From the NCBI GenBank assembly GCA_000181795.3, contig CM012955.1:258811-297229 (forward strand): a DNA stretch of 38,419 nt, in the 5' to 3' direction. This DNA is from Trichinella spiralis (taxonomy: Eukaryota > Nematoda > Enoplea > Trichinellida > Trichinellidae). Below, piece after piece: positions 1 to 11,564 of the stretch. The translations under genes were made by a program, and so were the position numbers. The notes under the pieces are model-generated. The model did not search any database, was not told the DNA's origin, and worked only from the letters and a program-made list of their open reading frames with translations. Position 1 is the stretch's first letter. Every line of letters begins with the position of its first letter.

Positions 1-427
1 TTTTTTAAAAAAATAGGCCGGAAAAGGGGGATTTTTTTTGTAAAATTGGAAAAGGCCCTCGGGCGGGTAATTTAAGCCCCTTAAGGAATTCGGGGAGAGG
101 TTTAAGGGAGGTCCCAAAGGCCCCGGAAATTAAAACAACCAACCGCCCCCCCCATGTGGATAAGGCGGTTATAAGGGATAGTATTTGCAAAAGCGGGGTA
201 GAAACGGGTTTTTGTGGGGTTGGATTTAAAAAAAGAGAGGAATTTTTTTTCCCCCCCCCGAAACAATAGGGGCCGGAGGAAAATGCACGGTTAAAATTTT
301 CCCCTTTGGGAAAACAAGTATTTAAAAAATTTAAAAAAAGGCCCTGGGACATTAAAAAATCCAGTCCAAAATCTAAATTATTGGGCCAAAAAACGCCATA
401 AATAAAAAAGTTGACTTTAACCAAAAC
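1..427. other. Low-quality sequence over the repeat
   Basis: The base composition changes abruptly here: runs of G, C, A and T of 4-10 bases follow one another, unlike the rest of the window. Aligned with the clean right copy, single bases tend to have been replaced by the identity of a neighbour, for example TAACGCTGCATTATGC on the right against TACCCCGCTTTTGC here. That smearing looks like poor base calling or consensus at a contig end. A 139-codon minus-strand open frame in this stretch is not believable. Confidence 0.7.
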
Positions 428-665
428 GCCACCTACGTATGTCTGAAAATTTTTCTTAGGTCAGAAAACCAAGTAGCTCAAATGAAGCTAATTTTAAGTG
501 AACAATTTGCAGGCAAAAGCTTGCTTTACATATTTGACGCTTCATCATAAACTTGATTTGCATGTTTGAAAAACAACCCGCACGGTGCGTTATTCGGACT
601 AGCTTAACCGAATTAAACGTCAATGCTAAATTACATTTTCTTTATAAAAATTATTTTACACCTCA
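1..665 (-). repeat. Dispersed repeat, left copy, inverted relative to the right end
   Basis: Read on the minus strand, this stretch follows the plus strand of 37205-37877 from end to end. The match is clear at 428-540, roughly 85-90% by eye, including a shared run around AGAAAACCAAGTAGCT. It is weaker but still colinear at 541-665 (CACGGTGCGTTATTC against the right copy's ACCCTGTACGGATTG). It is also colinear, but very noisy, at 1-427. No open frame resembles a transposase or polymerase, so the repeat family is unknown. It may be a non-autonomous element or part of a larger one cut by the window end. Confidence 0.75.
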
Positions 666-2980
666 TCTTAACATTTGACTTATAAAATTAAAATTAGAAT
701 GGCCAATATCATGAAATATTAAGATATATTAGATAAATCTCACATATATATGCATGTGTATATGTATTTGTATGTGTATAATTTAAAGTTCAGGTTACGT
801 TATATTCATTTCGTCATATTTTCAATCAATGACGATCTAATCATAAAAATGCAACTCACCAAACTTAAATGTTTATTATAATTCTGGCTTATCTTGTTTT
901 TCTGCAGTGCAAAAATGTGATGAATCACTTTCCTTAAATAAAAATTAAATAAACGAAAAATAGCTATATCCATCAAGAATGACTGACCATCTTTATAGCA
1001 AAAAGGCAAATGTTCAGCCACAGCACACCGTTAACCTGCAATTTGCCCCAAATGCAACTCACTAAGTGAACATCATCTGTCGCTGCAGTAAGCCACGTCA
1101 GCAAAGCCAACACGCGTCGTTACTGCTAAAATAGCCATTTAATGAAATATTAATTTGCATATTTGATAAATAATCTTCAGGCAGCGTTATATGACTGGGA
1201 ATAAAACTGCACTAAATTTCAATGCTAAATTACCTTTTTTTAATAAAAATAATTTTCAACCAGTTCTTCATAATCAGATATTAACGTTTTCAAAATGAGA
1301 TGGACCGCAGCCTAAAATAGTATATCTTACATTCATTGTATCATGGCGAACTGCAACATATGCAGCATATATCTAACGACGAAAGCATAAAATTTTCACA
1401 TCATCCAAGGGAAAAATTGGTTTATAAAACATACGTTCGTAAAGAATAAAAGTTTATATTAAAATATGAATGACAAAATAATTACCTGGCTTCAAAAATT
1501 TTCAATGCCACCGGTCCTACGCATTCAGATCAATAATTCAACTATTTCGGTGCATCGTTGCTGATCAAGCCAGACAGCTTTCTTCTACATGCTTCTTCAA
1601 CATCGTCTTGTAATATTTAATAATTATAATCGCATAATATTAAATTTTGAAAATTGATGGAAGTGCTTGAAACGTAACATGCGCTAATCAGCAGCAACAG
1701 CGTAAAAGCGGAGGGAAAAACGCAACGCCGCACAGACGACGGACAGACAGAAGTGACGAAAGCAGAGTCACGCAGATTTAGAGTCGCAATCAAAAATCAG
1801 AACTGATGAATCAGATTGCACATTAATTCCGTGAATTCTCTCAGCTATTAGGTTTTGTTTAATTGCTTGAAAGTTTTCAAATCAACTATATTAATTTAAA
1901 ATATTTCTTATAGCAACAGAAGTTATTTATTTTTTGGATTTGTTAAAACATTTCAGTTTCACTTGAATATAGTAAAATAATAAAATTTGAATGAAATTAC
2001 GTTTTAAAAAATGTCATTATAATAAGAATCGTTCGTTTTTGCTGTATTAATCAATTTATTTAAATTTTTACAAAAAAACATTGCTATCCGCACAAAAATG
2101 TAATAACTCTCTGAGTATTACAGTAGATATAATGAAATAAAGCTGCGAGTTCAAATTCTTAATTATGAAGGCATCAAATACTTATTTAGCAGATTATTAG
2201 ATTATTATCTTACAGGTATTTGTTATATAATTATAAACTGTAGTAAAGTCATTTTCACCAAGTACAACTGTCATTTTGATGCTCATCGGTTGTTTGATTT
2301 CTTCATCATATGAAATTATTACTAATATATTATTTAAAAAGTTGTCATATGCAATTTAATTTCATTCAAAATGACCATGTGTTTCAACAGTTTGATAATG
2401 ACGATAATTTCAAAATTTATTATCATATATAGCTGTTGATTATGAAAGACGTTTAAAAATACATTTTTTTATAAAAGCTTTTCATTCATAAACTGCTTAA
2501 TTTATTCAATCTCATCACTAAAATTATATTTCACATTTGATAAAAAAATAGTATAGAATTATTTAATAATGTTTTTCTATCAATAAAAATTGTTCATTTC
2601 CATCATCTTTTCTCCACTTTTATATGCTTTTCTGAATTTTAGTAATTAACTTTCAAGAAAGTGATGGAACAGATTCACTATACAGACAGGACACAGAGAA
2701 ATAGTATAAAATTTTAAGATTTTTACATTTAGAATTTATTCTTAATTTTATTATATTCTCAGTTTCAAAATTTTGTAAGTTACAGAATATACTGATGTTT
2801 AAGTAAATCATCAATTTATTCGAATTAACAAAAATTGTATTTATACAATGTCACATGATTGGAATATAAATTATTTTCAAATTTAATTATATATCTTTAA
2901 ATGTTTGAAAAATTGCCATACTGTATATAGTAATATAAAATTCAGGAACAAAATTTTCTAACTAGTCATCTTTTAATTGA
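666..2980. other. AT-rich intergenic DNA
   Basis: I see no coding exon here apart from the repeat copy at 1145-1265. One local feature is a GC-richer, purine-rich island at about 1680-1800. About 190 bases to its left, a minus-strand AG|GTAATT donor lies at about 1484-1491. The two could mark the promoter and first non-coding exon of a minus-strand gene running off the window, but no reading frame supports this. From 1900 to 2980 the sequence is plain A/T-rich DNA. Confidence 0.5.
1145..1265 (-). repeat. Diverged further copy of part of the same repeat
   Basis: This segment follows 553-665 in the same direction. It shares ATTTGCATxTTTGA near the start, a GCGTTAT block, and the core TCAATGCTAAATTAC followed by an A/T tract and a TTTTxAACC end. 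Identity is perhaps 60-65% by eye. The flank towards 1040 does not align convincingly, so the copy is partial. Repeats of this family therefore seem clustered at the left end. Confidence 0.5.
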
Positions 2981-2999
2981 CCAATCAGAAAATGCCATG
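2981..2999 (+). promoter_or_regulatory. ERSE-like element before the PDI gene
   Basis: CCAAT, nine bases, then CCATG: one base away from the ER stress response element CCAAT-N9-CCACG. It lies 118 bases before the PDI start codon. ERSE binds NF-Y with ATF6 or XBP1 in animals. A function here is inferred from position and pattern only. Confidence 0.4.
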
Positions 3000-3077
3000 T
3001 CAGCAATTTTTAATCTGTCTTATTTGTGCTTAGTTTTAGTTTCTCTTTTATTACTTTGTCTTTGGTCTTGCTTTTGC

Positions 3078-3085
3078 TACGTGGT
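3078..3085 (+). promoter_or_regulatory. UPRE-like ACGTGG core before the PDI gene
   Basis: TACGTGGT resembles the XBP1/ATF6 site TGACGTGG and lies about 32 bases before the PDI start codon. It may fall inside the 5' UTR. On its own it is weak; with the ERSE-like site 80 bases upstream it is suggestive of unfolded-protein-response control. Confidence 0.3.
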
Positions 3086-3116
3086 CTTTTGAGTGCGTGT
3101 TTGGTACTCTGTTTGA

Positions 3117-5650
3117 ATGATGTATTTGGCGTGCTTTTTGTGTTTACTTTTCTCCACTGGACTACTTGGTAGTGACGTTCTTGAATTCACCGATAGCACC
3201 TTTGATGAACGAATAAAGCAGTATGATCTCATTTTGGTCGAATTTTACGCTCCATGGTAAGATATGTTGTTCACTTGTCTGACTGTGTTCGTAGTTAGAA
3301 TATGAGAATTACACTGTGATTTTACACGGTTTTTATCATTTAGAAAGTTTCAGTTGATTTTTTCCCTTTGTCAGTATATATGTTTGTTTTAAGAATAATA
3401 CTTAGAATAATAAAATTTTTTTCTTTTCTATATTATATAAAGTTCTAGAATAGAATTGTTTCGGTTTGGAAAATTGCCATTTTTAATTCAAAATTGTTGT
3501 TTAATTGATGATAGCTTATTATTTTCAGTTATTAGTTTTTCTCTTTGATGTGGCTTAGTGAAGTTTATGGAAAACTTTGTAATTTATTTGACTGTATTGT
3601 TAGGTGTGGTCACTGCAAACGATTGGCTCCTGAATACGAAAAAGCGGCTACTCTTTTAAAAAATGCGGATACTCCAGTTCCTCTTGCTAAAGTTAGTTAG
3701 TCAATGTATTTTTCATTATCAATTGTTTATCTGTTATTAATTAAGGTTGACTGCGATGCGAATAAAGTTCTTTGCGAGACGCAAAACGTGCGTGGGTTTC
3801 CAACGTTGAAAATTTTCCGCAAAGGCAGCTATGTGAGCGATTACGATGGTCCCCGTGAAGCTAGTACGTGGAAGTGTTTCTCGTTATAATGAGAAATCTT
3901 CATGTTGATTCTTTTTTTCCTTTCTGTTAACTTAAATAAAATTTAGATGGAATTTACAAGCATATGGGTGGTATGGTCGGCCCCAGTTCAAAAGAGTTGA
4001 AGACAGCTGATGATTTTAAAAAGTTTATCGACTCAAAGGAATTTACCGTAGTTGGTGAGCAGCTTTGCTTTGTTGACGTTTTATTTTTCTACATTTTTTA
4101 TTTATAGGCTTTTTTGAAAAGGAATCAAAATTGAAAGATTCTTTCTTGAAAGTTGCTGATTTGGAAAGAACGAAATTCCGCTTTGGTCATACTTCAAACA
4201 AGGAGATTTTGAAAGAGCACAGCGTCAGCGAGTGAGCTTCACTTTGGTCACGTTTGGTGGTTGACATTTGTTAACCTATATTGTTTTTTTTGTAGCGATA
4301 TTATCGTTTTTGTTCCCAAGAAATATCACAACAAATTCGAAGACAGCAAAGTAGTTTACGAAGGAAATTTTGATTCAGATCGTATCAAAAAATTTCTGAA
4401 CTCTGAAATGTACATAAACAGTTTAAAAAATATTTTTTACACATTTAAACATATGATTGTTTAGATATGGCCTTTGTGGACATCGTCAAGTTGACAACGC
4501 TGGCTCATTTGCTAAGCCATTGTTGATTGCTTATTACGATGTTGATTACGAGCGTAACCCAAAAGGTGAATTCCGTTTTGTCTTATTTATTTTTAAAAGT
4601 AATTGCATCATATTGACAGTAAGATAATTTTTAGGTACAAATTATTTTCGTAATCGAATAATGAAGGTAGCGAAAGAGTTCAAGCGCAAACTGACATTTT
4701 CCATCTCGAACAAAGATGAATTTGCCGGAGAAATTGAAAGCTTTGGTTTGAGTGACGATGTAGACAAGCAAAATATGATAGTTGCTGTCCTTGACAAAGA
4801 TAAACGCAAATATGTGATGAAAGATGAATTCAGGTTTGTCAATTGGAGTTTATTGATTTTTTAACGTTCCATTTTATTCAATCCTATTTTTGGTTTCAGT
4901 GTTGAAAACTTGAAAACCTTTGTGGAAAACTTCTTGGCAGGAAAGTTGGAACCCAGCATCAAGTCGGAACCCATTCCTGAAACAAATGACAATCCGGTCA
5001 AGGTAATGTAACATTTACGTGTATGCGGTTTTTTTTCAATTTACGCCAATTTTGAAGTTGATATGTAACGTTTTTTTTATATTTAGCGAAGCTTGTTTAC
5101 TGTATAAATTTAAATTAGATTAGATAGTTTTCATGCGGTTGAAGGTGAAAGTTTTATAGGTTGTTGTAGCGAAAACATTCGACGATTTTATGAAACAAGA
5201 CAAAGATATATTGCTGGAATTCTATGCACCTTGGTGTGGCCATTGCAAAAACTTGGCTCCAATTTACGATCAACTCGGCATAAAAGTAAGTAATAATGAT
5301 TTGCGGTGCAAAATGTACAATGTGTGCTGTTTTTTAGATGGAAAATGAAGATGTTTTGATTGCGAAGATTGACGCTACTGCAAATGATATTCCCGATAAT
5401 TTCGAGGTTCACGGGTGTGTACTTTTTTGGCTGTTGTCATTTTTTAATATCATTTTTCGTTCACATATGTACATATATGTTTTGTAGATTTCCGACTTTG
5501 TATTGGGTGCCACGAAATGCCAAGGACAAACCGCAGAGCTATACCGGCGGTCGTACATTGGATGATTTCATCAAATACATTGCTCGTCATGCTACAAATG
5601 AATTGAAAGGATGGGACCGTAATGGAAAACCTAGAAAAGAAGAATTGTAA
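3117..5650 (+). CDS. Protein disulfide isomerase, PDIA3/ERp57 type
   Basis: Twelve exons: 3117-3256, 3604-3691, 3746-3863, 3947-4054, 4108-4231, 4296-4409, 4465-4565, 4635-4833, 4900-5002, 5160-5285, 5338-5414, 5488-5650. They join in phase to 486 residues, close to the roughly 500 usual for ERp57. The enzyme forms and rearranges disulfide bonds in glycoproteins in the ER lumen. An N-terminal signal peptide ([19 protein letters not shown]) comes first. Thioredoxin domain a follows, with APWCGHC at residues 45-51, then two redox-inactive domains (b, b'), then domain a' with CGHC at 391-394 and the GFPT cis-proline loop. The protein ends in KEEL, an ER-retention signal. The middle motifs [13 protein letters not shown] and EPIPETND follow ERp57 rather than classical PDI. 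ATGs at 3117 and 3120 are both possible starts. ERSE- and UPRE-like sites lie upstream. Confidence 0.95.
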
Positions 5651-5713
5651 TCCTTTAATAATATTTTATTAAAGGTAGAAGATATATTATTTGTTTTTTT
5701 TTGTTACTACTAG

Positions 5714-5719
5714 AATAAA
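5714..5719 (+). terminator. Poly(A) signal of the PDI gene
   Basis: AATAAA 64 bases after the stop codon, in T-rich DNA. Position and sequence fit a 3'-end signal. Confidence 0.6.
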
Positions 5720-6775
5720 TTGTTAATTAATCACTTGGTTTACATTTACATCTACAGTGTGCTTTAATAGAAACTGGGATTAAATGTTTACTTATTTCTT
5801 GTTGTTTGTTATTGAAATTTAAACACAATCAAATCAAACGAATGTAGAAAGCGTTAATTACATTGATAAACGCGATGAGTTGATTGTACTCTCAATGGTC
5901 AAGCTGTATCTGCCGCGTGAAAACGCAGCAGTGTAAATGCAATTCTTTAGAAATGATGAAAAAAAATAATGGAAATCACACTTTACAGTAAAGAAAAGAA
6001 AATATGAATAATAATTTAACGAATTACAAACAAAACTAGCAAAACATTAAAATACGTGTAAAGTGGCGTAAAACGATCGCACAGTGCCCAATGCATCTGT
6101 TTGCTATTTGTACTTAATTTCGATTATTTGTACTGTACTATATGAAAAGTATCAGTAATATTAAAATTATTCTGAAATATGAAATATTTTAAATAGTTTA
6201 CTAATTTAAAAAATTTCCACAAAATGGTGGGAACGAAAATTAACTAATGAATTAATTACTGTAATCGAGTTGGTGATGAAATTTGTTTTTGAATTTGCAA
6301 TATTTTAGTTTAATTGAGCAAAATTTGATGTGACAATAAAAATAGTGAATGCTGTTAAATTGTGACAGTAATGCATTGAAACCTAAAGCGAACGCAGAAG
6401 TTGGCCGTCGGCATTTTCGCACGGATGAATTAATTTATGCAAAATTGATCGCAACGCCGTTGCATTTGCATAATTTGTTACAACTTTTATCAGTTCGCGA
6501 TAAAGTTGAGAAGAACATCAGCTACTGTACAATTTAGCAACTTTTCTTTTTATCATTTACTACAAGATGGCTTTTCGGAAGCTAAATTCAAGTAAGCACG
6601 AGAATAGGTTTGCACGTATTGTCATATCGTACAGATCGTAGGAATTAAATATTTCATTTAGCGCCTATTTTGTTTTTATTTTTTGTTTTTGTTTGTTGGT
6701 TTTATATGCAACAACGATGTAGCGAATAATTTTGGTACGAAAATAACAAAAAATGGAAAAAACGCCTGAATTGTC
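5720..6775. other. Intergenic DNA with a possible short first exon
   Basis: Mostly AT-rich with no supported gene. One item stands out: an ATG at 6567 opens eight codons (MAFRKLNS) ending in a good donor, A|GTAAGC, at 6591. It could be an alternative first exon for the open frame at 6776, but its phase does not match that frame at the nearest acceptors (about 6807 and 6823). Spliced to the TTTTCAG near 6823 it would instead open a hydrophobic reading frame that stops near 6912. Confidence 0.3.
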
Positions 6776-7450
6776 ATGACATTCACTGTTGAATGTTGTT
6801 ATTGTCAGGTTGTTCTTGTTTTCAGCTTTACTGTTTGTTTTATTGCTATTAATGTTATTTGTAAATTTGACAAGTTTTGTATTGGATTTGATGACAGTAA
6901 GTTGTATTTAAATGTTACAGTAGAAAATGAACGGACGACGTGGAACAAAGAGCGCGGAGCTGCGTTGGTCGGTGACCGAACGTTCAGCGTCAGAAGCAGC
7001 GGCCAAATCAACACCGAGAACCGTTTCCTTGACCATCATCTGCGCATCCATTCGCTGATCAGATGCGAGTTGAACCAAGTTCGACCGCCCACGCCTGCGC
7101 CTTGGTTGTCACCGACCGCACCGAAGGCTACTTTCTTCGGCGAAAATTTCGACCCTGCTCCACAACGTCAGCCCGGCTTACTGATGCCAACATCCGCTTT
7201 TGGCAACGTCGATGCTTGTCGTTCAAAACTCGACACTGGCAGGAGTGTTTCGTTGCCATGCAGCGACGGATTGGAAAATCTTCCTCTGACCGACAGTGGT
7301 CATCATTTGGTCACGGAACCACGCGTGGACAGTGATTCCGCATGCTGTGCAACGCTGATTGGTCACTTCACCGTTGAAAAGTCCCATCGTCAACGTCACT
7401 TGTCATTGGAAAAAGTTCCCGAAGACGTTCTAACCAAAGAAGTGGCGTGA
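6776..7450 (+). CDS. Uncharacterised protein, 224 codons, possible type II membrane protein
   Basis: I do not recognise this protein. The frame is open from an ATG at 6776 to TGA at 7450. The codons of the last 150 residues look natural (many GAA, AAA, GAC, TTG, CGT). The N-terminal 35 residues are hydrophobic (VVLVFSFTVCFIAINVI) and could be a membrane anchor or signal. An NVT glycosylation site follows, then a basic-to-neutral Pro/Ser-rich region without known motifs. The segment 6930-7440 is far richer in G+C than its surroundings, which fits an exon but also keeps other frames open: a 90-codon frame at 7063-7335 overlaps it. AATAAA at 7547 follows, after a CT repeat. The exon structure at the 5' side is uncertain. 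It could be a terminal exon rather than a single-exon gene. Confidence 0.4.
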   Translation: MTFTVECCYCQVVLVFSFTVCFIAINVICKFDKFCIGFDDSKLYLNVTVENERTTWNKERGAALVGDRTFSVRSSGQINTENRFLDHHLRIHSLIRCELNQVRPPTPAPWLSPTAPKATFFGENFDPAPQRQPGLLMPTSAFGNVDACRSKLDTGRSVSLPCSDGLENLPLTDSGHHLVTEPRVDSDSACCATLIGHFTVEKSHRQRHLSLEKVPEDVLTKEVA

Positions 7451-7468
7451 CCAGTTCAGTTTTTTACA

Positions 7469-7470
<2 letters not shown>

Positions 7471-7505
<35 letters not shown>
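7471..7505 (+). repeat. (TC)n microsatellite
   Basis: About 17 uninterrupted TC units, 20 bases after the stop of the uncharacterised frame and before its AATAAA. Confidence 0.95.
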
Positions 7506-7508
<3 letters not shown>

Positions 7509-7546
7509 GATTAATTTTTATAATTTTATTCCCACTTTTGGGGAAC

Positions 7547-7552
7547 AATAAA
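7547..7552 (+). terminator. Candidate poly(A) signal
   Basis: AATAAA 97 bases after the TGA at 7450. A second AATAAA lies at 7628. Either would serve the frame at 6776-7450 if that is a gene. Confidence 0.4.
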
Positions 7553-8560
7553 TTTTATCCACATGAATTGTCTCACCGCAAATTGAAAGTTGTCATCGCA
7601 CAATAATGATTTAATCAATGCTCAACAAATAAACAGTCGAAATTAATTTGACAAATTGCTTCCAGTAAGTATCTTGTTGTTTTTCTTTGCACAACCTGCA
7701 CTTGGAAAAGTCGATTTTTTCCACAATTTCGCATCTGCTGGCCAAATATTTGCAATTCATCAAACGAACAAGTGTTCACTTTTGCGCAACTTTTCCAAAA
7801 ACAACTGACGGGAAACAGTTTTTTTTTTGCTTCCGGGAATTAGCACGCCAACAATTTTGCACAACTTCAAAGCCAACTGACTGATTGATCTTCCATTTTT
7901 TAATATGTTTTTTTTCAAAAAAAAGTTCATTTCCCGTTTACAAGGAAGCTTCTCTGTTCTAGTTTTTCAAGGTCGACTCGAAGAACAATGCCGCCGTATA
8001 AACTGAATGTTTACGACGTTGTTCTGCTTTGAAATGGACAATTTTTCCGGTCATTTCATTGTACACAATGACAGACTTTGTTCTGTAAGTTTAGATCAAA
8101 GCAATCTCAAAATGGATTCAATTCTATCGAAAAATCACTTTCAACACACTCAAAAAGTGCAAAAAAATATCTTTAAAAGATTTTACAGTATGTTAACAAG
8201 AAATCAAGTACAAATTTTATTGAACATTTTTTATTTGTTTTTTTTCTGCGATTATAACAACGAAGTTTGTGACGTGTTTCTAGTGAATCAAGTTCAAATG
8301 CATTTTATGCGGAAAATTTCTGCACTATTTACATGTCTGCACAGTTACATGCACGTCAGTAGCTTGTTTACAATTAGCGTGCTGCCAGATGTTAGAATTT
8401 TATTCTTCTGTTCGCGCGCGTTGACTGGTGTCTGTCTTTCTAGCGAGAGTTGTGTTTCGAATCGCTTGATCGCAAGTTCAGTAAAGCGTAATCTTTGGTC
8501 GTATACTGGCAACAGTTGAACTCTTCAACGCATTCTATTGTTCGGCATTTTGTCTGAATA
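7553..8560. other. Intergenic DNA and SQOR upstream region
   Basis: Two plus-strand open frames here (7687-7884 and 8007-8519) have no recognisable motifs, low-complexity composition and no supporting splice sites, so I do not call them. ACGTG cores (hypoxia-element-like) occur at 8272 on the plus strand and at about 8352 on the minus strand. They are too short to mean much alone. Confidence 0.4.
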
Positions 8561-11057
<2,497 letters not shown>

Positions 11058-11564
11058 CAACGATATGATGTGTGTCATCAACGATAAAATATGTGTGATT
11101 CGTACGCAGTTTCCTGTTAGTCGGTCGTCGGTGGTGGAAAACATTTTAAACGTGCATTTGTGATTATGATGAATACGAAGACTCGTGAATCACCAGTCAA
11201 CAATCAGACAGTAGTAAGCTTGATCATCATCATCATGATCAACACACGGAAAATTTAGACTATATCATTGAAACACCATAGATAAAATTGTGCTTATTCA
11301 TTACAACGCATAAAGTGTTTTGTCAATAAATAAATAAATAAATCATCACAGAAAAAATGAACAAGAACAATTATAATTAAGGACACTATTTAAAATAACA
11401 GATATGATATGATAGAATATCAGAATACATACATATATAGGACAGAAAGAACAAATATGATTAAAAACGCACTACAGAATTCACAGAATGTACTCATTGA
11501 AATGCTGTTTGATTGATGATGTTCTGTGGGAAATTTCATTTTCAAAATCAACAGCACAGCATAG
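11058..11564. other. Convergent intergenic region between SQOR and CDC27
   Basis: This holds the 3' UTRs of both genes. A short imperfect palindrome around 11221 (GATCATCATCATCATGATC) is the only other structure seen. No clear minus-strand poly(A) signal for CDC27 is visible. Confidence 0.5.
11325..11330 (+). terminator. Poly(A) signal of SQOR
   Basis: AATAAA beginning a run of overlapping AATAAATAAATA units, 268 bases after the SQOR stop. CDC27, on the opposite strand, ends 235 bases further on. Confidence 0.5.

Noticed and set aside
5-424. 139-codon minus-strand open frame
   Set aside because: It lies wholly in the homopolymer-rich, low-quality copy of the repeat, and the clean copy at the right end has no such frame.
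8007-8519. 170-codon plus-strand open frame before SQOR
   Set aside because: No motif, no splice or start context, patchy composition with long T and A runs, and it occupies the expected SQOR promoter. Kept only as a remote possibility.
11215-11245. Palindrome of GATCATC repeats as a transcription terminator
   Set aside because: Short and built of a simple repeat; eukaryotic 3' ends are set by poly(A) signals, and AATAAA follows at 11325.
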